From NCBI GenBank assembly GCA_020073165.1, contig JAIQFP010000007.1:1-64000 (forward strand): a DNA stretch of 64,000 nt, in the 5' to 3' direction. The translations under genes were made by a program, and so were the position numbers. The DNA comes from Terriglobia bacterium (GTDB lineage: Bacteria > Acidobacteriota > Terriglobia > Terriglobales > Acidobacteriaceae). Positions 9,731 to 19,126 of the stretch are shown in pieces. Position 1 is the stretch's first letter. Every line of letters starts with the position of its first letter. The notes beneath the pieces were generated by a model. That model searched no databases and was not told the origin of the DNA. It was given only the letters and a program-made list of their open reading frames with translations.

Positions 9731-10609
9731 TTAGAGCTTTTGCGCTTTCGGATTCGCCGGGTCCGAATAATCGTAAAATCCTTTCCCCGACTTCCGCCCA
9801 TACCACCCCGCCATCACCAGCCGCTTCAGCAATGGAGGTGACGCGAAACGCCGCTCCTTGAACTCGTCGTACATCACGTGGGTGATGTAATAGGTCGTGT
9901 CGAGCCCGACGAAATCGAGCAGCGTGAACGGCCCCATGGGATAGCCGCAGCCCAGCTTCATCGCCTGATCAATGTCCTCGATCGAGCCCACGCCTTCTTC
10001 ATACGCCCGGATGGCATCGAGCAGATACGGCACCAGCAGCCGGTTCACGATGAACCCGGTCTTGTCGCTGGTGCGCACCGGAACCTTACCCAGCTTCTTA
10101 CCGAACTCGTAGGCGGTCTCGTAGACGTCGTCAGCAGTGGCGATGGTGCGCACGACCTCAACCAGCTTCATCAGGGGCACGGGATTAAAAAAGTGCAGTC
10201 CGATAAACCGCTCAGGACGCTTGGTCGCGGTCAGAAGCTCCGTGATCGAAATGGACGAAGTATTCGAAGCGAAGATGCAGTCTTTCTTGACGATCGCATC
10301 CAGCGCCGAGTACATCTTCTTCTTTTCCTCGACGTTCTCAATCACCGCTTCCACAATGATGTCGCAACCGGCCAGGTCTTCTTTCTTCGTCGTGCCCTTC
10401 AGCCGCGCGCGGATTGCCTGGGGCGTCTCCTTAATCGTGCCCTTCTCGGCAAACTTGGCCAGTGACTTTTCGATCCCGGCAAATCCCTTGTCGAGAAATT
10501 TCTGCTCAACCTCGAGGCTGGTAACGTCGAAACCGGCCATGGCCGCGACTTGCGCGATGCCGGAACCCATCAGTCCACAACCCAGAACACCGACTTTCTT
10601 GATTTCCAT
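9731..10609 (-). CDS. 3-hydroxybutyryl-CoA dehydrogenase
   Basis: NAD(P)-dependent oxidation of 3-hydroxyacyl-CoA or reduction of acetoacetyl-CoA. The product is 292 residues, the length of single-domain HBD enzymes. The Rossmann motif KVGVLGCGLMGSGIAQVAA is at the N-terminus. Also seen are FASNTSSISIT, the catalytic His segment RFIGLHFFNPVPLMKLVEVV, and GFIVNRLLVPYLLDAIRAYE. It sits between the crotonase (37 nt) and the thiolase (171 nt with an inverted repeat). The family often prefers NADPH or NADH; the choice is not predictable here. Confidence 0.94.
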   Translation of the reverse strand: MEIKKVGVLGCGLMGSGIAQVAAMAGFDVTSLEVEQKFLDKGFAGIEKSLAKFAEKGTIKETPQAIRARLKGTTKKEDLAGCDIIVEAVIENVEEKKKMYSALDAIVKKDCIFASNTSSISITELLTATKRPERFIGLHFFNPVPLMKLVEVVRTIATADDVYETAYEFGKKLGKVPVRTSDKTGFIVNRLLVPYLLDAIRAYEEGVGSIEDIDQAMKLGCGYPMGPFTLLDFVGLDTTYYITHVMYDEFKERRFASPPLLKRLVMAGWYGRKSGKGFYDYSDPANPKAQKL

Positions 10610-10650
10610 GACGCATTCCTCTTCTGCCGTTTGGTCACCACTAACCCTGA

Positions 10651-10746
10651 CGTCATCCTGAGCCGGGCGTCCGGCCGGCTAAGGACCTCGCGCGCGCCAC
10701 CACAATGCCGCCGCGCGCCAGATCCTTCGCTTCGCTCAGGATGACG
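10651..10746. repeat. Inverted repeat with 13-bp arms (cgtcatcctgagc)
   Basis: CGTCATCCTGAGC at 10651-10663 is mirrored exactly by GCTCAGGATGACG at 10734-10746. The intervening DNA is very GC-rich. I recall 'tcatcctgagcgaagcgaagga' words dispersed in acidobacterial intergenic DNA; the right arm here (gatccttcgcttcgctcaggatgac) fits that memory. It could fold into a large stem between thiolase and HBD genes. Confidence 0.7.
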
Positions 10747-10780
10747 CCTTCTTAAGCAGTTGTGCCTCAGCGCGAAGCTT

Positions 10781-11980
10781 CTAGTTCAGGCTCTCCACAA
10801 TCATCGCAATCCCCTGCCCGCCGCCAATACACGCCGTACCCAGCCCGTACTTCTTCTTCCGCCGCCGCAGTTCGTAGAGCAGAGTGATGATCAGCCGCGT
10901 TCCTGTCGCTCCGAGGGGATGCCCCAGAGCAATCGCTCCGCCATTCACGTTCACCTTCTCGCGGTCCAGCCCCAACTCTTTCTCTACCGCCAGGTACTGC
11001 GCCGCGAAGGCTTCGTTGACTTCGATCAAGTCAATGTAATCCAGCGTCAGCGCGGCTTTTTGCAGCGCGATCTTGGTCGCCGGAACCGGCCCCCGCCCCA
11101 TCACCTTGGGTTCCACCCCCGCAATTCCCCAGCTCACGATTCGTCCCAGCGGCTTGAGACCTCGCTTTGAAGCTTCCTCCAGCGACATCATCACCACCGC
11201 CGCGCCGCCATCCACAATGCCGCTGGCGTTGCCGGCGGTCACCGTGCCGTTCTTGCCGAATGCGGGCTTGAGCTTGGCCAGCCCTTCCATGGTGGTTTGC
11301 GCGCGCCGGTGATCGTCTTCCGTGAACATCTCGCCGCTCGGCTCACCCTTGCGGTCTTTGAGCGGCACCGGCACCAACTCCTCCTGCAAATGTCCGGCCT
11401 TATACGCGGCGTCGGCACACTGCTGCGAGCGCAACGCGAACTCGTCCTGCATCTGGCGGGTGATACCTTGCTGTTCAGCGTAAAGCTCGGCGGTATTGGC
11501 CATGTACAGCCCGCAGTAGGTGTCGAGCAAGGCGACCATGAGGGAATCTTCCAGCTTGCCGCCCGGCGCAAGCGTGAATCCATCGCGTCCGCGGATCACA
11601 AACGGCGCCTGCGACATGGCTTCCATACCCCCGGCGAGCACGACGTTGGCCTCGCCCACCATGATCATCTGGGCCGCGCTGACCATTGCCTGCATGCCCG
11701 ACCCGCAAAGACGATTCACCGTCAGCGCGGGTGTCTCGATGGTCAGGCCCGCCCGCAGCCCGACGTGGCGCGCGCCGTACAGCGCGTCGCCCGAAGTCTG
11801 CTGCGCATTGCCGAATACGCTGTGGTCGAATTCCTTGGGATCGATGCCCGAGCGCTCGATCGCTCCTTTGCTCGCGACAGCGCCCAGTTCCATCGCCGAA
11901 AAGTCCTTCAGCTTGCCGCAATATCGTCCAAAGGGCGTACGTGCCCCGCTTACGATGGCAATATCACCTGGTTTCAACAT
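10781..11980 (-). CDS. Acetyl-CoA acetyltransferase (thiolase)
   Basis: Condenses two acetyl-CoA or thiolytically cleaves 3-ketoacyl-CoA. The product is 399 residues, typical. The acyl-accepting Cys lies in [20 protein letters not shown], the catalytic His in [17 protein letters not shown], and the second Cys in [11 protein letters not shown]. Start ATG is 11978-11980. It is the first gene of a three-gene minus-strand set with HBD and crotonase. A 171-nt gap with an inverted repeat separates it from HBD, so separate transcription or processing is possible. Confidence 0.95.
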   Translation of the reverse strand: MLKPGDIAIVSGARTPFGRYCGKLKDFSAMELGAVASKGAIERSGIDPKEFDHSVFGNAQQTSGDALYGARHVGLRAGLTIETPALTVNRLCGSGMQAMVSAAQMIMVGEANVVLAGGMEAMSQAPFVIRGRDGFTLAPGGKLEDSLMVALLDTYCGLYMANTAELYAEQQGITRQMQDEFALRSQQCADAAYKAGHLQEELVPVPLKDRKGEPSGEMFTEDDHRRAQTTMEGLAKLKPAFGKNGTVTAGNASGIVDGGAAVVMMSLEEASKRGLKPLGRIVSWGIAGVEPKVMGRGPVPATKIALQKAALTLDYIDLIEVNEAFAAQYLAVEKELGLDREKVNVNGGAIALGHPLGATGTRLIITLLYELRRRKKKYGLGTACIGGGQGIAMIVESLN

Positions 11981-12065
11981 TGAAGTCCTGGGATCAGAAA
12001 GGTTCTGAATGGATCGCCAAACTGGTCAGTGTAACAGTGGGAAAGGGAATTGTGCCAGAAGGCGA

Positions 12066-12152
12066 GACTGAATCATCGGGTCATTGAATCATTGGATCAT
12101 TGACGGCGCAATCCAGAATGACTCAATGACCCGATGATTCAATGATTCAATT
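12066..12152. repeat. 19-bp inverted repeat built of period-8 units
   Basis: TGAATCATCGGGTCATTGA at 12069-12087 is perfectly mirrored at 12123-12141. Each arm continues as imperfect 8-base units (attgaatc, attggatc). The 35-nt centre reads tcattggatcattgacgg and onward. It lies in the gap between the TPR-GAF-GGDEF gene and the thiolase gene and could act as a bidirectional hairpin. Confidence 0.75.
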
Positions 12153-12163
12153 CTTCTGGACTC

Positions 12164-14749
12164 TTACGCGACGGCCGCGGCCGTTAACGCCGCCGCCTGG
12201 GCAACGACTTTTCCGGCGCCTTGCGCAAGCGCTGTGTCCAGGGCCTGCTCGGCGCGATTGATGACTTCGGTGACCATGTCCGCGGGATCGTACTGCGGCC
12301 GCACCACCGCTTCTGCCAGTCCTGCACTGAACGGGATGGCTTCCTCTTTTTCCGGCATGTGCACCTCGGTCAGCAGCTTGCGCAGCTTCTCCACCGCCAG
12401 CAGCGCTTCCGTCTCCGCGGTTTCGCCCAGCATGATCGCCACCGTGGTGGTGCCGTAGCGGAATGCGAGATCGTTTTGCCGGATATTGGCCGCAATCAGT
12501 TGCCCGGCACGCTGCATGGCCTCTTCCACCGCCGCTTCCCCGAATTCCTTTATCATGGCGGCGCTCTTGCCGAACTGCATCAGCAGCACGGTCAACGGCG
12601 TGGCCTGCTGCACCGCGCGGCGCGTCTCCGCCATCAGCAGGTCGAGATAAGATGCACGCTTCAGCAGCCCCGATTTCTCATCGGTGACAGAGAGATTTTT
12701 CACCAGGCGTCGCAGCCCGGCATTGTTGAGGGCGATGACAATCTGTTCGCTGATGGTTTTCAGCACCACGATGTCACCGGAATGCCAGCCGCGTGGGGCC
12801 GTGTTCGTCAGGATCAACACGCCCACGTGGTCGGTGCCATCACTGAGCGGCAGCGCCAACAGCGAGGACACCGCCAGACTGGCCACAGCTTCGCCTGCGG
12901 CTTGCAACTCAGGCGCTGCTCCCACATCCGCGATGGTGAGGGTCCCACGGGCAACCGCCAGGTCCTGCACCGCCGCCACGACCTTGGCCAGCGCCCCAGC
13001 GTCTCCCGCCGCGATGCCCTCCCCGCAGAACTCTTTCACTGCCGTGGGGGGCAGCCCGGGTTTGCGCATGGCTACTACGCACCGGCTCACCTTCCATTGC
13101 GCTCCAATTTCATTCGCCCCCGTGGACATCACTGCATCCGCATTGCCTTGGCGGTAGAGCTTGCGGGTGATTTCGGCAACCCGGGTGAAGCTGCGCACAT
13201 CGGCGGCCTCGCTCGGCGCTGGCGCCGGCGCAGCCTGCGGCACTGACGGGGCGGCCACCGGTGCACTCACCGCGGGTGCAGGGGGCGGCGCCGCCTCGTC
13301 GGCGTACCGCGACGTCATGCCCGCAGCCATGTACAGGCGCTGCAAATCCTGGTTGCGCTCCTCCTCGTGCGGAAACAGTTCCTGGATCCGTTGCAACCGC
13401 TCAATCGCCTTGGATCGCATGCCGTATTGCACCAGGATTTCCGCCTGCAACATCAGGTCCTGCAGGGTCGCAGACCCCTGCGTGGGCGATTCGCTGCGTG
13501 ATACCTCCGGCACCGATTTGTTCATGGTGGTGAAGCGCGAGGCGATCACTTTGAAGCGGCTGTCGTCAATCTTGCCGCGCAGCATTTCCAGCCGCTTCTG
13601 GTGCCCCGGCTCGTAGGCATCCACCTCCGCCGCCCGGTCCAGGCACTCGGCGGCCTTGGGATAGTTGCCCATGCCGTAGTGGAGATCGAACAACTTGAGC
13701 AGAGTCTGGCAGTAGTCCGCCTCGCGGTTGGAGGAGTTGAACAACTCGCTCATAAACTCCAGCACGTCGGGCGAGGCGCGGTGGCTGGAGGCCATGTCCT
13801 GCATCAGCGAGACAAAGGCGCGGCGCTCGCCGCGGCGCCGTTGGAACTGCTCCAGCTTGCGCGCCAGGGCCACCGCTTCTGCATCCTGCTGCGCATCAAT
13901 CAGCAAACCGATCAGGTTGGTCACATCCGGCACGCGCGAAGGATTCTGCTCAAACAGCTGCCACACCAGAGGCTCAGCCTCGCTCAGCCGGTTGGCCGCG
14001 ATCAGGGCCTTGGCATAGGTATCGGCCAGTTCCACAGAGGCCGATCCCGCTTGCGCCAGGGGCTCCAGAACAAAGATGGCGGCTCCCACCTGGCCTTGCG
14101 CCATCAGACTCTTGCCGTAAGCCAGGGCAATCCGTGCGTCGCTGGAGTCTTCCCCGTAGGCTCGCTCGAACCATTGCGCCGCGTTCCCTCCAGAGGCCTG
14201 GGTCGCCTCGGCCAGTTGCAGGAAGGCCGTGGCGGCCTCTTTCTTTTCGCCTACTTCCGAAGCGAGTTCTCCCAAGCGCAGAAGGTTTCGTTCGCTGGCT
14301 TCGAGCGTCACAATGCGCTTCAGCACCGTGAGCGAGTCCGGCTTCCGTCCCTGTCTAGTGACCTCTTCCAGCGCAGTTTCGTAGGTCTCAACCGCCAGCT
14401 TGCGGTTGGTGTTCTCCAGGATTTGCCCGAAACGCACCTTCTGGTGCCAGGTGGGATTCACATAGCGGGACAACTTCTTGTACGTAAGGCTGGCGCGGAT
14501 GGCGTCGTCATATTCGACCTGCCGCTCGAACAACTCGCCCAAGAGTTTGACCGCCTCCGAGGTGCGTTGCAGCGACAGGCAAAGGTCGGCGGCCATTTGG
14601 CGTACCGTGTCGTTGTCCGCATCGGTCTGCAGAATTTCCAGGTACTCGTCCAGAGCCTCGGAAGTCTTGCCTTTCTGCAGCAGCCTTTCCGCACGCTCCA
14701 CGCGTTTGGCGATCTCGGCTCGGTCCACTCGGTTGGGCGTGTCTGACAT
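12164..14749 (-). CDS. TPR-GAF protein with degenerate GGDEF domain
   Basis: A predicted cytoplasmic 861-residue signalling protein with no signal peptide. The N-terminal ~470 residues are TPR-like helical pairs (LLQKGKTSEALDEYLEILQ, ALAYGKSLMAQGQVGAAIFVLEPL). A Pro/Ala-rich linker follows at about 475-510, then a GAF-like domain (about 520-670, VLILTNTAPRGWHSGDIVVLKTISEQIVIALN is its end). The last domain (about 675-845) has GGDEF topology (DEKSGLLKRASYLDLLMAETRRA, FSAGLAEA), but the active loop reads YGTTT around residues 765-769 instead of GGDEF, so cyclase activity is unlikely. I use the ATG at 14749; a GTG nine codons upstream is possible. It may be a c-di-GMP-independent scaffold. Confidence 0.75.
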   Translation of the reverse strand: MSDTPNRVDRAEIAKRVERAERLLQKGKTSEALDEYLEILQTDADNDTVRQMAADLCLSLQRTSEAVKLLGELFERQVEYDDAIRASLTYKKLSRYVNPTWHQKVRFGQILENTNRKLAVETYETALEEVTRQGRKPDSLTVLKRIVTLEASERNLLRLGELASEVGEKKEAATAFLQLAEATQASGGNAAQWFERAYGEDSSDARIALAYGKSLMAQGQVGAAIFVLEPLAQAGSASVELADTYAKALIAANRLSEAEPLVWQLFEQNPSRVPDVTNLIGLLIDAQQDAEAVALARKLEQFQRRRGERRAFVSLMQDMASSHRASPDVLEFMSELFNSSNREADYCQTLLKLFDLHYGMGNYPKAAECLDRAAEVDAYEPGHQKRLEMLRGKIDDSRFKVIASRFTTMNKSVPEVSRSESPTQGSATLQDLMLQAEILVQYGMRSKAIERLQRIQELFPHEEERNQDLQRLYMAAGMTSRYADEAAPPPAPAVSAPVAAPSVPQAAPAPAPSEAADVRSFTRVAEITRKLYRQGNADAVMSTGANEIGAQWKVSRCVVAMRKPGLPPTAVKEFCGEGIAAGDAGALAKVVAAVQDLAVARGTLTIADVGAAPELQAAGEAVASLAVSSLLALPLSDGTDHVGVLILTNTAPRGWHSGDIVVLKTISEQIVIALNNAGLRRLVKNLSVTDEKSGLLKRASYLDLLMAETRRAVQQATPLTVLLMQFGKSAAMIKEFGEAAVEEAMQRAGQLIAANIRQNDLAFRYGTTTVAIMLGETAETEALLAVEKLRKLLTEVHMPEKEEAIPFSAGLAEAVVRPQYDPADMVTEVINRAEQALDTALAQGAGKVVAQAAALTAAAVA

Positions 14750-14892
14750 GAGAGATGTAGGTGCGGAGTAACCCACTGAAATTATCAGCGGTGGTTACCC
14801 ACCCGGCAACGAAGTAACGCCCAACCCCGATTACGAAGGTCATCCCCACAATAACCCTTTGGGAATAAATCAGTTTCTGGTATAGGTGCCGC

Positions 14893-16260
14893 ATGCCCGT
14901 GGCCCGCCAAGCCGACCAGGAACAGGGACTCCGCCACCAGCTCAGCGCCGGTCAAATGGCGATGGTCGCGGTCGGTGGCTCCATCGGCACCGGCCTTCTG
15001 CTGGGCTCCGCTGCGGCCCTGGAAATCGCCGGCCCGGGCGTCATCCTCAGCTACGCCTTGGCAGCTTTCATCAATTTCACGGTCGCTATGGCGTTCGGCG
15101 AACTGTCCAGCATGCACCCGGCCGCGGGTTCCTTCGGGGTTTACGGCGAGCTTTATCTCAATGCCTGGGCGGGATTCGTCTCGCGCGCGGGATACTGGGC
15201 CGCCATTGCCATGTCAGTGGGCGTGGACCTGGTCGCTTCCGCCACCTATATGGCGTACTGGTTCCCGGCAGTGCCCGCGCTGGTGTGGGTAGTGGCCTTC
15301 TCTGCTCTGTTGCTGCTGATCAACCTGCGCAGCGTCGGCTCCTACGGACGATTCGAGTACTGGTTCGCCATGATCAAGGTCGTGACCATCCTGGCCTTCA
15401 TCGTCATCGGAGCGGGGTTCTTGCTCAGCCGCCAGGTGGCGCCGCAATACACTGCCCAGGGCGGCTTTTTCCCCAAGGGAGCGTTCGCCCCGCTGCTCGC
15501 CATGTCCTTCGCCCTGTACACCTTCGGCGGGGTTGAGATGGTCGCGATTACCACCGGGGAATCGCGCTCCGCTGGGGAAATTCCCCGCGCCGTGCGCCTC
15601 ACCTTCGGAATCCTCACCTTTGTCTATTTAGGAGCCATCACCGTGTTGGTTGGAGTGATGCCCTGGAACCGCGCCGGCGTCACTGAGAGCCCCTTCGTTA
15701 GCGTCTTTCGCCATGCCAACCTTCCCGCAGCCCCGCACCTGATGAATTTCGTGGTCCTGACTGCGGCCCTGTCCGGTTCCAATGCGGCGCTCTACGTCGC
15801 CTCTCGCATGCTGTTTTCGCTCGCTCGGCGCGGCTGGGCTCCGGCCGCACTCGGCCGTTTGAATGCCGCAGGATCGCCCACGTTTGCGCTGCTGGCCTCG
15901 TCCTACGGAATCGTCGTCGCCCTGGTGCTGGAGAAATGGGCTCCCAAGGACGCCTTCGTCTACATCCTCGGTGCCGCCTTGTGTGGCCTGATGCTGTCCT
16001 GGCTGGTGTCCCTCGCCGCTCACGTCGTGTTCCGCCGACGTCTCACCTCGGAGGAAGTGCGCAAACTTCCTATGCGCTCGCCGGGTGGGGCCTGGCTCTC
16101 GATCGTCGGCCTCATCCTGGTGGGCATCGCCATGGCTGAAACCTGGTCCGGTTCGCATCTCGCCCTGCTCAGCGGGGCGGTTTATCTGGTTGTGCTCACG
16201 GCTGCCTACCTGCTGATCCGGAAGCGTACCACCGAAGCCTTGCCGAAAACTGAGAGCTGA
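14893..16260 (+). CDS. Amino acid permease, APC superfamily
   Basis: Inner-membrane transporter of 455 residues with about 12 hydrophobic segments. The first helix carries the APC substrate-binding signature GGSIGTGLLLGSAAAL after the LSAGQMAMVAVGG lead-in. FGELSSMHPAAGSFGVYGELY and a helix-6-like FALYTFGGVEMVAITTGES follow, as in the AAT/GABA-permease branch. The substrate cannot be assigned. It starts 144 nt from the divergent TPR-GAF gene and stands alone, with a period-7 repeat right after the stop. Confidence 0.88.
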   Translation: MPVARQADQEQGLRHQLSAGQMAMVAVGGSIGTGLLLGSAAALEIAGPGVILSYALAAFINFTVAMAFGELSSMHPAAGSFGVYGELYLNAWAGFVSRAGYWAAIAMSVGVDLVASATYMAYWFPAVPALVWVVAFSALLLLINLRSVGSYGRFEYWFAMIKVVTILAFIVIGAGFLLSRQVAPQYTAQGGFFPKGAFAPLLAMSFALYTFGGVEMVAITTGESRSAGEIPRAVRLTFGILTFVYLGAITVLVGVMPWNRAGVTESPFVSVFRHANLPAAPHLMNFVVLTAALSGSNAALYVASRMLFSLARRGWAPAALGRLNAAGSPTFALLASSYGIVVALVLEKWAPKDAFVYILGAALCGLMLSWLVSLAAHVVFRRRLTSEEVRKLPMRSPGGAWLSIVGLILVGIAMAETWSGSHLALLSGAVYLVVLTAAYLLIRKRTTEALPKTES

Positions 16261-16280
16261 GAACCAGGAACTGATACTGA
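16247..16280. repeat. Degenerate period-7 repeat (gagaact type)
   Basis: Units gagagct, gagaacc, aggaact, gatactg straddle the permease stop codon. Same word family as 7278-7316 and 47100-47136. Confidence 0.5.
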
Positions 16281-16654
16281 TTTTATTGGCGAAAGACCGA
16301 GGGAACTCCCGCTGATACACGTCCCCCGATTCGCCCTTCCCAGACCGACAATGAAGCGAGATCAAGCACCCGGCTTGACGGGTTCACCGAAACAGCCGCA
16401 CATTCCTGCCTCGCTCGCCGTTTCGCCTCCCGGGCGGGGGCAATAGGCCTGAACCAAATTTGCATCTCGCATAGGGGCTGTTCCCAAAGCCGGAACCTCT
16501 CACGTGGCGACGTGACCGGAATCACAACCTTCCCCCCCCGTACTGACTAGCATGGTGCTGCAAGACTTTATTGCTCTCGCCAGGTCTTGCACACTCTATA
16601 ATTGCAAATAGCAACAATACTCTTAACCAAATCGTAAGTCTGTAGGAGGACAGC
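16281..16654. other. Non-coding gap upstream of the beta-barrel gene
   Basis: No credible gene is seen. It contains a short inverted repeat TCACGT-ggcg-ACGTGA at 16500-16515, a run of eight C at about 16533-16540, a TATAAT at 16597-16602 directed at the downstream gene (no good -35 seen), and a strong AGGAGG at 16644-16649. Confidence 0.5.
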
Positions 16655-17185
16655 ATGTTACGCTTCCTGGGTCTGGTTACTTCTATACTGTTGGTTTTGT
16701 CGTGCATGGCCGTCGCGCAGGACAATCCTAAGGTGGAGATCTTTGGCGGCTACCAGTACACCCGCGTAAATCCTGGACAGGGGATAAGCGGCGTCAACCT
16801 GAACGGCTGGAATGCCTCACTCAGCGGGTATTTTACCAAGTACGTGGGAATTAGCGGCGATTTCAGCGGCGCCTATGGTAGCCCGTTCGGAGTCGGCATA
16901 AAGGTGCACACCTTCATGTTTGGACCCATCGTGCACTTCCCCAATAGCTCCAAGATCACACCGTTCGCACATGCGCTGTTTGGTGGTGCAAACGCCAACG
17001 CTTCGGCGTTTGGGCAGAGCGCTGGGCAAACCAAGTTTGCCTGGGCGGCTGGTGGCGGGCTCGACTATAGCGTCAACCACAGGTTCAGCGTGCGCCTGGC
17101 GCAGTTTGATTTTTTGCAGACGCGCTTCGTCACCCTCACTCAGAACAATTTCCGGTACTCCGCCGGAATCGTATTCAAGTTCTGA
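16655..17185 (+). CDS. Small outer-membrane beta-barrel protein
   Basis: 176 residues with a signal peptide ending VAQ/DNP (MLRFLGLVTSILLVLSCMAV) and alternating amphipathic strands: VEIFGGYQYTRVN, LNGWNASLSGYFTKYVGISGDFSGAY, FAWAAGGGLDYSVNHRFSVRL. It ends YSAGIVFKF with the terminal Phe used by outer-membrane insertion machinery. This is the eight-stranded OmpA/OprF-like barrel type common in Acidobacteriota. AGGAGG lies six bases before the ATG. Function beyond an outer-membrane location is unknown. Confidence 0.85.
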   Translation: MLRFLGLVTSILLVLSCMAVAQDNPKVEIFGGYQYTRVNPGQGISGVNLNGWNASLSGYFTKYVGISGDFSGAYGSPFGVGIKVHTFMFGPIVHFPNSSKITPFAHALFGGANANASAFGQSAGQTKFAWAAGGGLDYSVNHRFSVRLAQFDFLQTRFVTLTQNNFRYSAGIVFKF

Positions 17186-17570
17186 AGGCATGAACAGGGC
17201 GGGTGACCCACCCGTGCAGCCGGAGTTGCATCTGCCCTGCTTTCGCTAGCGAGCCGTCAGGATGGGGACGGCTTTAGGGCTCCAAGCAGGTTCCAGTAGT
17301 GGTTACGCTTGCTTTGACTGCGGGCGGAGGATGTAGGTCGCCCCGCCCCGCGTCACCACAAGACATCACGCCTGATTTGTGTGCCCACAATCTCCCAAGC
17401 CCCGGAGAAATGCCAAATCCCTCGCCTGCAAGAGATTAGCGCCCCCTCCTTCTAGGCTCTCGTTTGACTTGAGCGTGAAACTGGCCGGACCATATCCTGG
17501 CATCCTGGAGCCGAGGATAACGGCGTAACCTTTCTCGCCTTCTGCCAGTTTATATAGAAGAGAAAGCCAG
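17186..17570. other. Non-coding gap before the ECF sigma gene
   Basis: No gene seen. A small GC hairpin CGGGTG-acc-CACCCG lies just after the beta-barrel stop (about 17199-17213) without a U-tract. TTTGACTTGAGCG at about 17463 could be a -35, but no -10 lies at the right distance. A TATATA lies 17 nt upstream of the sigma gene start. Confidence 0.4.
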
Positions 17571-18128
17571 ATGGTAGCCGGAAAACCTGCATCGAAGGGG
17601 TCGCGGGCCGAGGCGCGGGAACGCCTCTTGGTGGAGGCTGCTCAAAAAGACCCCAGCCGGTTTGCCGAGCTCTACGAGAACAATTTTGAGCGGGTGTATG
17701 CCTTCATCGCCCGCCGCGTCCGTGACCGTGATGTGGCCGAGGATCTGACTTCCGACGTATTCCACAAAGCGCTGGCCAATCTGGCAGGCTTCGATTGGCG
17801 CGGCAGCCCCTTCGCCGCATGGCTGTTCAGGATCGCCGCCAACGTGGTAGCCGACCGGTGGAAACGCGCAGGGAAAGAGGTAGCGGGGGACCCACCAGAG
17901 CAGAGCACGGAAATCGACCTGGAAGAACTGGAGCAACGCGGGCGGCTGTTTCGTGCAGTGGAAGGGCTTCCCGCTGACCAGCGGCGGGTGATTGGCATGC
18001 GATTCGCCGAGGGCAAGAGTATCCGCGAAATTTCGCAAGAACTCCACAAGACGGAAGGCGCGGTAAAGCAGTTGCAATTCCGCGGGCTGGAGAAATTGCG
18101 GGTGCAGTTGGGTGAGCAGAATGGCTAA
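17571..18128 (+). CDS. ECF-family RNA polymerase sigma factor
   Basis: 185-residue group IV sigma factor. Region 2 is visible in FAELYENNFERVYAFIARRV-RDRDVAEDLTSDVFHKAL followed by FAAWLFRIAANVVADRWKR. Region 4 is visible as LPADQRRVIGMRFAEGKSIREISQEL with the HTH KTEGAVKQLQFRGLEKLR. The gene overlaps the next ORF by 8 nt (ATG at 18121 inside the sigma stop region), so the two are translationally coupled. In such ECF loci the coupled gene is usually the regulator; here the partner is a VOC protein with a short N-terminal extension rather than a membrane anti-sigma factor. Confidence 0.93.
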   Translation: MVAGKPASKGSRAEARERLLVEAAQKDPSRFAELYENNFERVYAFIARRVRDRDVAEDLTSDVFHKALANLAGFDWRGSPFAAWLFRIAANVVADRWKRAGKEVAGDPPEQSTEIDLEELEQRGRLFRAVEGLPADQRRVIGMRFAEGKSIREISQELHKTEGAVKQLQFRGLEKLRVQLGEQNG

Positions 18129-19089
18129 GCACAGCCGGTTCGAACAACTCGATCAAGCGGTGCAGGCGATGCTGGCGCGTCCCGACGCCAGGCTTGTGGA
18201 CGTAGACCCGGCGCTGGCTCCGCTGCTGCGGGTGGCAGCCGAACTGCGCGATCTGCCGCGCCCAGAGTTCAAAGAGCGTTTGAAAGCTGACTTACAAAGG
18301 AGAGCATCTGTGGCTACGACAACGGTAAGTTTCATTCCCGCGGGCTATCGCACCATCACCCCGTATCTCACGGTGCGCGACCCAGCCGGACTGATTGATT
18401 TTGTAAAGCAGGCGTTCGGTGCGGAAGAACGTTTCCGCGGGACCGGGGGCGCGGGCGGCATCCACTGCGAAGTGCGGATTGACGACGCCATGCTGATGAT
18501 TGGCGGAGGCGGGAAATGGGAAGGGACACCGATGCCGACCTCGCTCCACCTGTATGTGAAGGACGCAGACGCCGTGTACCAGCGTGCGCTGGACGCTGGT
18601 GCAATCTCGGTTCAGCCGCCAACCGACCAATTCTACGGCGATCGCGAGGCCGGGGTGAAGGACCTGGCCGGCAACGACTGGTATATCGCAACCAACAAGG
18701 CGACTGGGCACGTGCCGGAGGGCTCGAATACGTTGATGCCCTTTCTGCATCCCAAGGGCGCGGACAAACTGATCGAGTTCCTGAAGCGGGGCTTGGGAGC
18801 GGAAGAGATGCAGCGGTCGCAGTCTCCCGAAGGCGTAATCCAGCACGCCGCGCTCAAGATCGGAACCTCCGTCATCGAAATGGGCGAGGCCCACGGAGAG
18901 TACCAGCCCATGCCGGCCATGTTCTATTTGTATGTCGAAAGCTGCGATGCCATGTACGAGCGTGCGTTGCAGGCTGGCGCAACCTCAATCTCCCCGCCCA
19001 CCGACCAGTCCTATGGCGACCGCAGCGCCGGGGTCACGGACCCGTTCGGCAACCAGTGGTACTTTGCCACGCACATCAAGGACGTTTAA
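18121..19089 (+). CDS. Two-VOC-domain protein with anti-sigma-like N-terminus
   Basis: A 322-residue soluble protein. Residues about 1-65 are a charged helical segment ([34 protein letters not shown]) like the head of soluble ECF-partner proteins. Two PhnB/glyoxalase-like VOC repeats follow (about 75-195 and 200-320), each ending in a similar phrase: [22 protein letters not shown] and [22 protein letters not shown], so the protein arose by internal duplication. The start is ATG 18121, overlapping the sigma gene; a GTG nine nt earlier is also possible. By position it probably modulates the sigma factor, or is a sensor or detoxification enzyme controlled by it. No transmembrane helix is present. 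Confidence 0.8.
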   Translation: MAKHSRFEQLDQAVQAMLARPDARLVDVDPALAPLLRVAAELRDLPRPEFKERLKADLQRRASVATTTVSFIPAGYRTITPYLTVRDPAGLIDFVKQAFGAEERFRGTGGAGGIHCEVRIDDAMLMIGGGGKWEGTPMPTSLHLYVKDADAVYQRALDAGAISVQPPTDQFYGDREAGVKDLAGNDWYIATNKATGHVPEGSNTLMPFLHPKGADKLIEFLKRGLGAEEMQRSQSPEGVIQHAALKIGTSVIEMGEAHGEYQPMPAMFYLYVESCDAMYERALQAGATSISPPTDQSYGDRSAGVTDPFGNQWYFATHIKDV

Positions 19090-19107
19090 GGAGTGGAGGA
19101 GCGGGGT

Positions 19108-19113
19108 TATAAT
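19108..19113 (+). promoter_or_regulatory. Possible -10 element of the DUF1175-A2M operon
   Basis: TATAAT 14 nt before the ATG at 19127. A -35 is weak (TTTAAG at 19085-19090). A start site here would leave a leader of only about 7 nt. Confidence 0.35.
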
Positions 19114-19126
19114 CCAGCGACTCGGG

